Below, one piece after another: positions 6,371 to 12,260 of a stretch of 12,260 nucleotides of DNA. Each line of letters begins with the position of its first letter. Within the stretch, counting starts at the first letter, position 1. The notes under the pieces were generated by a model, which saw only the letters and a list, made by a program, of their open reading frames with translations, did no database searches and was not told the DNA's origin. Origin of the DNA: Lachnospiraceae bacterium UBA6452 (lineage in GTDB: Bacteria; Bacillota; Clostridia; Lachnospirales; Lachnospiraceae); assembly GCA_002441865.1 (NCBI GenBank), contig DJNY01000175.1, forward strand, positions 1 through 12,260, given 5' to 3'. Made by a program: the position numbers and the translations under genes.

Positions 6371-7288
6371 CTACTGCTCTACCAGCTCCAGATTCCGCTC
6401 AAATGTTGTTGCAAGCGGAACACTTTCTTTGAAAGAAAGATCTGTCTCCCCGTTGATAGAAATCTGTACTCTGTTGACATCCGTCAGCTCTACAAGTGAA
6501 TTGACGATCGAATAGATCGTCACATTGGCATCTACCTTATAAACCTGCGTCAGGAACTCTTTATCCAGATTGACATAGCAGGTACCGTCACTTACTGTTA
6601 CCGATACTACTTTTGTTGCCGGATTGATCGTCGGATATGCCTCTTCTCCATCCTGCACGCCGGTGATCAGCTGTTCCATAACCAGCTTATCCAGTGAGAT
6701 GTTACTGCTGTATACCACCTCACGCGTTACCTTTTTCAGCTTATCACCGTTTTCATTGGCAAAATAAAGTACAAGCGTTACCTTTTCTTCCGTATTGATC
6801 TCATTACCGGAATTATCAATGAACTGATCTGCGGTCATGACACCGACCGGAGCTCCCTGGCTGTTCAACAATGCGGAACCGTCTACTAGGAACGATACAT
6901 AATTGACACCCGGTATCTGTGTCAATGTCCTGACGATCGCCGCTCTTGTCAGAACTTCCCCAGTTAAGGACTGTGCATAATAGCCCACACCAAAATTCAG
7001 GTTCGCACTTTCATCTGCTACCGTACTGCTCTGCAGCTGCACCGCTTCCGTGATCGCAGGTCTGTTTTCCGTATCCTCCGGCGTCTTTTCCAGTTCTTCT
7101 ATCAGAACACCGAGCAGCTTTTCGGTATCGGTCTCTGCAGTTGTAAACTCACGGCTTATGACCTTTGTTTCTTCCTTATTCACTTCATATATCTGATATA
7201 CTGTCTCATCCGTTGCTTTCTGCTTTTTCCCGCATGCGGTAAGCACCAGCATAAACAGAATGCACAGCCGGATCCCATATTTCTTCAT
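6371..7288 (-). CDS. Lipoprotein with two GerMN-like domains
   Basis: A 305-residue exported lipoprotein. The N-terminal signal MKKYGIRLCILFMLVLTAC ends in a lipobox (LTAC) with Cys19 as the lipidated residue. Two similar halves follow. The first, about 30-155, includes ANLNFGVGYYAQSLTG and IVRTLTQIPGVNYVSFLVDG. The second, about 170-285, includes VTLVLYFANENGDKLKKV, CYVNLDKEFL and TIYSIVNSLVELTDVNRVQI. This pattern matches the GerMN (sporulation/germination lipoprotein) domain, found in GerM and in LpqB. The gene follows the histidine kinase by 36 nt, with AGAGG about 9 nt upstream of the ATG. The protein should sit on the outer face of the membrane, where it could bind envelope components or modulate the neighbouring kinase. 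That role is inference from context. Confidence 0.88.
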   Translation of the reverse strand: MKKYGIRLCILFMLVLTACGKKQKATDETVYQIYEVNKEETKVISREFTTAETDTEKLLGVLIEELEKTPEDTENRPAITEAVQLQSSTVADESANLNFGVGYYAQSLTGEVLTRAAIVRTLTQIPGVNYVSFLVDGSALLNSQGAPVGVMTADQFIDNSGNEINTEEKVTLVLYFANENGDKLKKVTREVVYSSNISLDKLVMEQLITGVQDGEEAYPTINPATKVVSVTVSDGTCYVNLDKEFLTQVYKVDANVTIYSIVNSLVELTDVNRVQISINGETDLSFKESVPLATTFERNLELVEQ

Positions 7289-7324
7289 ATGCTTTTACCT
7301 CTTTGTGCCTGTCAGAATCCATTG

Positions 7325-8818
7325 TTATTTGGATACATAAATGATCGGTATCTTGACGGTAAAGACGGTTCCCTGCCCCTCTTCACTGTCTATCTTGATA
7401 GAACCTCTGTGCAGAAGGATCGCATTTCTTGCGATCGCAAGCCCCAGCCCGGTTCCGCCGATCTCTCTGGAATGCGATTTATCCACACGGTAAAAACGCT
7501 CAAAAATATGCTCCTGCGCCTCCTGCGGAATACCAATCCCGTTATCCTCTACCGTGATCGTTGCAAACTGATGATCCGCATCCAGGGAAACCTTGACATA
7601 GCCATACTCATTATTGTATTTGATCGCATTTTCCACCAGATTGGAAATAGCAAGCGTCAGCTTCACCTCATCAATCTCAGCAAAGACTTCACGTGCACTT
7701 TCGTACAGAACATCAATATTACGCTGCTTTGCGATCGGACGCAGACGCTTTAAAATCAGCTCGATCAGTTCATTCAGGTTACAGTTTTCAATATTCAGGT
7801 TGGCAGATGTCTTATCCATTTTCACAAGGGAAAGCAGGTCTGTAATGATCTTGTTTTCCCGTTCGATCTCATCTGCGATATCCGTCATAAATTCCTTATA
7901 CAGTTCAACTGGGACATCTTCCTGTGAGATCAGAGAGTCTGCCAGCACCTTCATCGATGTGATCGGTGTTTTCAGCTCATGAGACACATTGGATACAAAT
8001 TCCTGTCTGGATTCGTCCAGTGTACGCATTCTGCCGAGCAGTTCGTTAAACGCATTGACGATATGTTCCGTCTCTACATAATCCGATACACTGATCTGCT
8101 CTGTGTTAAATCCGTCATTGATCTCCCGGATCGCCGAAGTGACACGGTCAAATGGTCTGACCAGGATATGCGATAACAGCCATGCGATTCCGATCAGCAG
8201 GATCATCGCCGTAAACTGCAGGATCGTTGCCTGATTCCGCAAAAGCTCCACATTCGTTGCAATATTATCTGTGGAAACACTTGTCAGCATGACACCTTTT
8301 ACCTGGCTTTTCTGCTGGTCTCCGTCCTCCGCTTTCTGACCGCCGGCATTTTCCTTCTGGGTATTGTCTACGATCGGTGTCGTTACTTCAATATATTTAT
8401 TTTTTGCATCATAATTGGAAGACGTCTGCCCCTTCATACAAAGCATGACTTCTTCCGAAATGATCGTCTTTCCTTCACTGATTCCATAGGTATCTTTTAT
8501 GATATTACAGTTCTGATCGATAATAATGACACGTCCGTCATACAGATCGGACAACATAGACAGCTCCGCATTTACAACATCCGAGCTTGTATCACTCAGG
8601 TAATTATATGTGATCAGATGGTTTGCCAGTATCTTAAACTGATTCTGTACATCTGTAGTCCGGACACTGACTGCCCGCTTTTCGTAGTTTTGTAAGATAG
8701 CGCTTCTCAGTACCATGGTCGGTATGATACCGACTGCCAGAATAATAATAAAGATCCGTACTTTCAGGCTCCGTAAAAACTGAAGCCTGTCCTTTACTTT
8801 AGAAAACAACAGTTTCAA
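7325..8818 (-). CDS. Membrane sensor histidine kinase
   Basis: A 497-residue HisKA-type kinase. Transmembrane segment 1 (about 20-40) and segment 2 (about 200-222) flank an extracytoplasmic sensor of about 155 residues, probably a small Cache-like fold. That region includes a Gln/Lys/Asp-rich insert near 150-172. A HAMP domain (about 218-272) follows. The H-box FVSNVSHELKTP carries phospho-acceptor His280. The ATPase boxes are NLVENAIKY (393-401), DNGIGI (425-430), FERFYRVD (439-446) and GGTGLGLAIA (454-463), all intact. No PAS domain is seen, unlike WalK. The start is TTG at 8818, supported by GAGGA 7 nt upstream; nearby ATGs are out of frame. It lies 10 nt after its response regulator and is surely its partner. 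The signal sensed is unknown. Confidence 0.95.
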   Translation of the reverse strand: MKLLFSKVKDRLQFLRSLKVRIFIIILAVGIIPTMVLRSAILQNYEKRAVSVRTTDVQNQFKILANHLITYNYLSDTSSDVVNAELSMLSDLYDGRVIIIDQNCNIIKDTYGISEGKTIISEEVMLCMKGQTSSNYDAKNKYIEVTTPIVDNTQKENAGGQKAEDGDQQKSQVKGVMLTSVSTDNIATNVELLRNQATILQFTAMILLIGIAWLLSHILVRPFDRVTSAIREINDGFNTEQISVSDYVETEHIVNAFNELLGRMRTLDESRQEFVSNVSHELKTPITSMKVLADSLISQEDVPVELYKEFMTDIADEIERENKIITDLLSLVKMDKTSANLNIENCNLNELIELILKRLRPIAKQRNIDVLYESAREVFAEIDEVKLTLAISNLVENAIKYNNEYGYVKVSLDADHQFATITVEDNGIGIPQEAQEHIFERFYRVDKSHSREIGGTGLGLAIARNAILLHRGSIKIDSEEGQGTVFTVKIPIIYVSK

Positions 8819-8825
8819 TGTTCAT

Positions 8826-8830
8826 TCCTC
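8826..8830 (-). promoter_or_regulatory. Shine-Dalgarno site for the TTG-started kinase
   Basis: GAGGA on the minus strand partly overlaps the response-regulator stop codon (TGA, 8831-8829) and is 7 nt from the TTG at 8818. The ATGs at 8832 and 8825 are out of frame with the kinase. Regulator stop and kinase start are close enough for translational coupling. Confidence 0.75.
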
Positions 8831-9518
8831 ATCCTTTAAAATAGTAGCCAACACCCCATTTGGTATGCACATACTTCGGCTCGCTGGAATTGGTCTCTAC
8901 CTTCTCACGCAGACGACGGATATGTACATCCACCGTTCTTGCATCGCCCGGATAATCCGCACCCCAGACCATTGTGAGCAGCTTTTCCCTGCTGTATACC
9001 TGATTTGGATGCGTTGCCAGAAGCTCCAGTACATCAAACTCCTTGGCTGTCAGATTGATTTCTCTTCCTTCTATATATACTCTTCTGTTGTCTCGTTCAA
9101 TGGTCATATCGCCCGCCTGGATCCTGCCGGCCGTATCGGCTTTCTTTTCCTGCTTGGCAGTTCGGCGAATGATAGCCTTGATCCTTGCCTTGACTTCCAG
9201 AATATTGAAAGGCTTTGTAATATAGTCATCCGCACCATATTCCAGTCCCAGGATCTTATCCATATCATCGCCCTTGGCGGTCAGCATAATGATCGGTACA
9301 TTGGAAAACTCCCTGATCTGCTGGCAGACTTCAAAACCGGAAAGCTTCGGAAGCATGATATCCAGCAGGATGATATCAAACTGCTGCTCTCTGGCAAAAG
9401 TAAGTGCTTCTTCTCCGTCATAAGCACAGGTCACTTCCATGCCATCCTGCTCTAAGCTGAACCGGATTCCTTTTACGATCAGTTTTTCATCATCCACAAC
9501 TAACACTCTGTTTGCCAT
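8829..9518 (-). CDS. OmpR/PhoB-family response regulator
   Basis: A 229-residue DNA-binding regulator. The receiver domain (1-118) has the acidic pair Asp9/Asp10, phospho-acceptor Asp53 in LLDIMLP, Thr80 and Lys102 in ITKPF, so it should be phosphorylated normally. After a short charged linker (KQEKKAD) the winged-helix domain (about 130-229) shows INLTAKEFDVLELLATHPN, the recognition region ARTVDVHIRRLREKVE and the C-terminal KYVHTKWGVGYYF hairpin. It resembles WalR/PhoP/ResD-type regulators, but the ortholog cannot be fixed from sequence alone. A GTG at 9521 is in frame, but GGGAG (9525-9529) lies 6 nt before the ATG at 9518, so that start is preferred. It follows the ComEA-like gene by 20 nt, and its partner kinase follows it by 10 nt. 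Confidence 0.96.
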   Translation of the reverse strand: MANRVLVVDDEKLIVKGIRFSLEQDGMEVTCAYDGEEALTFAREQQFDIILLDIMLPKLSGFEVCQQIREFSNVPIIMLTAKGDDMDKILGLEYGADDYITKPFNILEVKARIKAIIRRTAKQEKKADTAGRIQAGDMTIERDNRRVYIEGREINLTAKEFDVLELLATHPNQVYSREKLLTMVWGADYPGDARTVDVHIRRLREKVETNSSEPKYVHTKWGVGYYFKG

Positions 9519-9538
9519 CACATTCTCCCATTCACACT

Positions 9539-10222
9539 CTATTGCGTTATTTTTATCTTATCTTTTATCTTCATGTACAAGCCATCCTTGATCCCGGATA
9601 CCTGTTTGATTTCCTCCACAGTCTGAAAGCTGCCATGCTCCTGTCTGTAGGCAAGAATACTCTCCGCCCTTGCCTGTCCTACACCCGGCAGCGTACATAA
9701 TTCCGCCGCATCAGCTGTATTGATATCCACCAGTCCGTCATCTGCCTGCGCAGTATCCGGCTGTATTTCCTCTGCACGGGCAAGCTCCCATTCTTCCTGT
9801 GTACAGATCGTGATCATCTGTCCGTCCTCTACGGGAAGTGCCTGATTGACTGCGGCCGGCTCCGCATCCTCTGTCATACCGCCTGCAAGCTCCACCACAT
9901 CAAAAATACGTGCGCCGTCCTGCACCTTGTAAACACCGGGATATTTGACCGCACCATTGATCTGGACATAGATCTCTTTTCCGGTATCTGCTTCCTCCGT
10001 CCGGTCAGATATGGCATCTGCCGTCTCTTCTGCCTGCGCAGGTGTTTCCTCTGCGGTCTGATCTGCACTGCCCTGTCCGCCGTCTGGTTCCTGCATGCCC
10101 CTGGCCTGCTCCCGGCCTTCTATTTCATATGTATACTGCCCATTTGAACAGGCAGAAAGAAAGAAGGCTGTAAACAGGCAGCCCAGCAGGATCATCGTAC
10201 ATTTTATTCTTTTTATATGCAT
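9539..10222 (-). CDS. comEA: ComEA-like DNA-binding lipoprotein (SLBB plus helix-hairpin-helix)
   Basis: ComEA is the surface receptor that binds double-stranded DNA and passes it to the ComEC channel. The protein has 227 residues. The N-terminus is a lipoprotein signal ending LSAC with Cys25, instead of the plain membrane anchor of Bacillus subtilis ComEA. An acidic low-complexity tether (about 40-80, rich in Glu, Ala, Gln, Thr) follows, then an SLBB-like domain (82-139; YVQINGAVKYPGVYKV, IFDVVELAGG). The C-terminal tandem helix-hairpin-helix domain (163-227) carries VDINTADAAELCTLPGVG and AESILAYRQEHGSF, the classical DNA-binding pattern. GGAG lies 8 nt before the ATG. This is the first gene of the long run that ends with holA and beyond. 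comEC lies three genes downstream, supporting a role in DNA uptake. Confidence 0.93.
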   Translation of the reverse strand: MHIKRIKCTMILLGCLFTAFFLSACSNGQYTYEIEGREQARGMQEPDGGQGSADQTAEETPAQAEETADAISDRTEEADTGKEIYVQINGAVKYPGVYKVQDGARIFDVVELAGGMTEDAEPAAVNQALPVEDGQMITICTQEEWELARAEEIQPDTAQADDGLVDINTADAAELCTLPGVGQARAESILAYRQEHGSFQTVEEIKQVSGIKDGLYMKIKDKIKITQ

Positions 10223-10233
10223 AACATAGTCTC

Positions 10234-10248
10234 CTTTATCTGATAAAG
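10234..10248. repeat. Perfect inverted repeat in the comEA leader
   Basis: CTTTATC-T-GATAAAG is a perfect 7-bp inverted repeat directly abutting and partly overlapping the comEA ribosome site (AAAGGAG on the minus strand). It could be an operator. Alternatively it could form an RNA hairpin of six pairs with a 3-nt loop that affects ribosome access. It is short and AT-rich, so significance is uncertain. Confidence 0.35.
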
Positions 10249-10275
10249 AAGCCCCTCTATGTCAATCGCACTTTC

Positions 10276-10304
10276 ATTGTATGCTAAAAAAACGCGGATA
10301 GCAA
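10276..10304 (-). promoter_or_regulatory. Candidate sigma-A promoter of the comEA-to-holA operon
   Basis: On the minus strand TTGCTA (10299-10304), a 17-nt spacer and TACAAT (10276-10281) predict a start near 10269 and a leader of about 47 nt. A consensus TTGACA also lies at 10260-10265 but has no good -10 at the right distance. I see no convincing terminator for the upstream gene in the 94-nt gap, so readthrough from it is also possible. Confidence 0.5.
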
Positions 10305-10316
10305 GCAGATTTTGTA

Positions 10317-10745
10317 TCACATTTTAAAAACAATAACGCCGGTGACCGCTACCGCCATTCCCACCAGTTTTCTGACAGAAAACGGCTCTTTTTCGACACC
10401 GAACATCCCCAGAAGCTCGATCAGATAAGCACTGATCAGCTGTGCGATCACAATAAACATGACCGATTTTGCCGGTCCCAGTCTTCCCATGCTGACAACA
10501 ACCGTATACGTAATAAACGCACCGATCGCTCCACCGAGCAGCAGGTAAGATGGCTTTGCAGCAAGCACCTTCACCGGATTGCTCCGATCCGTAAAAAGCC
10601 ATGCCAGAATACAGACGATGAGTGCTGTAAGCTGTACAAACGCCGAAGTCGTCCACAAAGATGACTGTTTTGTTACCTGCGTATTAAAAACCCCCTGCAC
10701 GCTCATCAGAATTCCCGATAAAATTGCAATAAAAAAACCAACCAC
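10317..10745 (-). CDS. YdcZ-type DMT family membrane protein
   Basis: A 142-residue, very hydrophobic protein with about five transmembrane segments (near 2-22, 30-51, 67-87, 91-114 and 125-142). The start MVGFFIAILSGILMSVQGVFN, the small-residue helix LLGGAIGAFITYTVVVSMGRLG and the end GMAVAVTGVIVF match the DMT_YdcZ (formerly DUF606) family, related to drug/metabolite transporters. These proteins are thought to transport small molecules as dimers, and the substrate is unknown. The start codon is GTG at 10745, supported by AGGAGG 9 nt upstream; no ATG is available near. It lies 60 nt after the solute-binding protein gene on the same strand. I find no clear promoter in that gap, so it may be co-transcribed with it. 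A functional link to its neighbours is not evident. Confidence 0.85.
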   Translation of the reverse strand: MVGFFIAILSGILMSVQGVFNTQVTKQSSLWTTSAFVQLTALIVCILAWLFTDRSNPVKVLAAKPSYLLLGGAIGAFITYTVVVSMGRLGPAKSVMFIVIAQLISAYLIELLGMFGVEKEPFSVRKLVGMAVAVTGVIVFKM

Positions 10746-10805
10746 CGTATAAGACCTCCTGTTTTATCTATATCTTATCCCGTTGATTGGTTTTTATTCC
10801 TTCTT

Positions 10806-12161
10806 TTATTGTTTCTGCAGCTGCATATCCATCTGATCCTGCAAAGACTGCAGCGCCTGGTCAGCATCTTCGCCTTCCCAGATACCTGTCAGCGTCCGTT
10901 CCAGCTGTACCCAGAAATTGCTCACCTGCATGATCTTTGGCAGACTGACACTCTTTTCGTACGCCTGCATGGCAAGCGCCGGTTTATCATTTTCATAGCT
11001 TACATTTTTATGGGCAGTCAATTTCCCTGTTCTGTCATAAAAATCCGCACCGGCCGTTCCGGTCAGATAGGACGCGAAGGAATTGGCTTCTTTCTTATGC
11101 TGTCCATAGCCGTTGACGATCACACCATTTGTCACGGAAAGCCCGCGGCTTTTCAGATCTGTGGAAACATCGGGCAGCATTGCCATTCCATATTCTCCCT
11201 GCAGACTGCCATCCGCTTTTGCTGCTTCCAGCTTTGCGATCGCATCTGTTGTTACAACTGTAAACAATGTCTTTCCATCTATGAATTCCTGCAATACCGT
11301 GTCATAGTCTGTTTCCTTTGCCTCAATGGAAAAGAACTGGTTCAGGCTCTGGTACACCTGCAGGCAGGCAGCTGTATTCTCGTTGTGGATATTACAGATT
11401 GATGCATCATCCCCGTTTTCTCCACCGATATCCATATAATTGCCGGCGAAGAAATAATTATAGAAAATATCCGATACATCCCATTTTAAAATGGATTCCA
11501 CACCATCTGGTGCATCGTAAGCATCCGCAAGGTTCAGAATGTCATCTATTGTTTTGGGGATCAGGTCGCTTCCGCCTGTGATCCCGATCCCAATATCTTC
11601 TCCCGCTTCCTGCTGAGACTTCAATGCTTCGATCTTATTTGCCGCCATCTCGTCCAGATAGGTCTGATTGTATAACAGAAGAGAGGTCTCATAATAAAAC
11701 GGATAAGCAAGCAGTTTATCCTGATAGGTTACCGCATGCAGCGCCGCCTGCGGGAAATTTTCCTCTGTCACGATCTGCTCCGGATCCGTGATCTCATCTG
11801 CCAGTCCTGCCAGATATACCTTTTCCAGACTGTCATTACTGATCAGACAAAGATCGGGCATTGCCTGCTCCTGCATCGTTGCCTGATTGATACTCTCCAC
11901 ATACTCGACTGCAGATACAAGCGTTGGTACGATCCTGATATGGTCATGTGCTTCCATATAAGAAAGTGCCACACTGTTCATATAATCTGTCAGTGCTTCA
12001 TCCGTATACCAGACATAAAGTGTCTCTTTCTGGACACCGGTACCGATCGACGGCTGATTGCTGCCCTGAGACGGCTGCAGATCCTGCACACCCCTCAGCC
12101 AGACGAAAAACACCAGCAAAAGCATCAGTATCACAGAATAGATTCTACCTCTGATTTTCAT
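10806..12161 (-). CDS. Extracellular solute-binding protein, family 1, membrane-anchored
   Basis: A 451-residue periplasmic-binding-type protein of the MalE-like family that binds carbohydrates or related solutes outside the membrane. After the anchor the mature part begins with the strand TLYVWYTDEALTDYMNSVAL, typical of this family. It continues with MPDLCLISNDSLEKVYLAGL, DKLLAYPFYYETSLLLYNQ and a C-terminal FWVQLERTLTGIWEGEDADQALQSLQDQM helix region. The hydrophobic segment (about 8-22) is not followed by a lipobox cysteine or a clear signal peptidase site, so it may remain as an uncleaved anchor, unusual for Gram-positive binding proteins. GGAG lies 6 nt before the ATG. The gene starts 3 nt after the upstream argD-like stop, and that ribosome site lies inside argD, suggesting coupling. 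No permease or ATPase gene is visible in the window. Confidence 0.88.
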   Translation of the reverse strand: MKIRGRIYSVILMLLLVFFVWLRGVQDLQPSQGSNQPSIGTGVQKETLYVWYTDEALTDYMNSVALSYMEAHDHIRIVPTLVSAVEYVESINQATMQEQAMPDLCLISNDSLEKVYLAGLADEITDPEQIVTEENFPQAALHAVTYQDKLLAYPFYYETSLLLYNQTYLDEMAANKIEALKSQQEAGEDIGIGITGGSDLIPKTIDDILNLADAYDAPDGVESILKWDVSDIFYNYFFAGNYMDIGGENGDDASICNIHNENTAACLQVYQSLNQFFSIEAKETDYDTVLQEFIDGKTLFTVVTTDAIAKLEAAKADGSLQGEYGMAMLPDVSTDLKSRGLSVTNGVIVNGYGQHKKEANSFASYLTGTAGADFYDRTGKLTAHKNVSYENDKPALAMQAYEKSVSLPKIMQVSNFWVQLERTLTGIWEGEDADQALQSLQDQMDMQLQKQ

Positions 12162-12164
12162 GTA

Positions 12165-12260
12165 TTACTCCAATTCCTTCAGACATGCATCCAGTATCTG
12201 TATCATGTCATCTACATCTTTTTCTGAAATGACAAGAGGTGGTACAAAACGGATGATCTG
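12165..12260 (-). CDS. argD: 3' end of a probable acetylornithine aminotransferase (ArgD), partial
   Basis: The last 31 codons and stop of a gene entering from the right edge. The visible residues include IIRFVPPLVISEKDVDDMI and end in ILDACLKELE. The R-F-x-P-P-L-V-I-S/T-E-x-D-I-D pattern is the characteristic C-terminus of ArgD and related class III PLP-dependent aminotransferases, where the Arg and following loop lie near the substrate site. ArgD converts N-acetylglutamate semialdehyde to N-acetylornithine in arginine synthesis. Ornithine or GABA aminotransferases share similar ends, so the class is firmer than the exact enzyme. Its stop is 3 nt from the solute-binding protein start. Confidence 0.7.
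   Translation of the reverse strand, partial: QIIRFVPPLVISEKDVDDMIQILDACLKELE

Noticed and set aside
7428..7441. Perfect 14-bp palindrome CTTGCGATCGCAAG, containing GCGATCGC, which resembles the cyanobacterial HIP1 octamer.
   Set aside because: It lies in the conserved GLGLAIA box of the histidine kinase and is explained by coding sequence. I saw no other copy.
8865..9455. Open frame of 196 codons on the plus strand, opposite the response regulator.
   Set aside because: It is the antisense shadow of a well-supported regulator gene, with no family resemblance or ribosome site. The same applies to the other plus-strand frames across 2028-2395, 6105-6515, 10809-11402 and 11736-12227.
10746..10805. 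Possible promoter for the YdcZ-type gene (AT-rich TAAGATATAGATAAAA on the minus strand).
   Set aside because: No acceptable -35 element lies at 16-18 nt, so only the ribosome site is supported in this gap.
1..12260. Search for CRISPR repeats, tRNA or rRNA genes, insertion-sequence ends, phage or defence genes.
   Set aside because: No regularly spaced repeats, RNA gene signatures, transposase or integrase motifs were seen. The window reads as ordinary core chromosome with an unusual gene order.

Overview
The window looks like a chromosomal segment from an anaerobic Firmicute of the class Clostridia, most likely Lachnospiraceae. The reasons are the protein signatures (LuxS, HolA, ComEC, GerMN lipoproteins, YdcZ-type DMT proteins), moderate GC by eye, strong GGAGG-type ribosome sites and very tight gene packing. 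There are no rRNA or tRNA genes, no CRISPR array and no insertion sequences. All genes but one are on the minus strand, so transcription mostly runs from high to low coordinates.

Right edge (about 12260 to 10317, minus): the last 31 codons of a probable acetylornithine aminotransferase (argD) are followed after 3 nt by a membrane-anchored extracellular solute-binding protein, then by a small YdcZ-type DMT protein with a GTG start.

Centre (10304 to 1495, minus): a candidate promoter precedes a compact run of genes: a ComEA-like lipoprotein, an OmpR-family response regulator, a sensor histidine kinase (TTG start), a lipoprotein with two GerMN-like domains, ComEC, a hotdog acyl-CoA thioesterase, HolA, an unknown membrane-anchored zinc-ribbon protein, and thioredoxin. 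Gaps are 5 to 36 nt up to the zinc-ribbon gene and 68 nt before trxA. I see no internal terminator. The run places an envelope-sensing two-component system and its lipoprotein between the two core parts of the DNA-uptake machine (ComEA receptor, ComEC channel).

Left edge (1492 to 1): a Pfs-like nucleosidase (plus strand) and luxS (minus strand) are divergently transcribed from a short region with two well-formed back-to-back sigma-A promoters and inverted repeats. Together they resemble the two-step S-adenosylhomocysteine detoxification and AI-2 route. However, the Pfs-like protein has Asn where classical enzymes have the catalytic Asp, plus other pocket changes, so its substrate or activity is in doubt. 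Downstream of luxS, the first nine codons of a probable TcdA-type gene run off the edge.

The most interesting points are the altered Pfs homologue beside luxS, the comEA/two-component/GerMN/comEC operon with a lipoprotein form of ComEA, and the unknown zinc-ribbon protein after holA.
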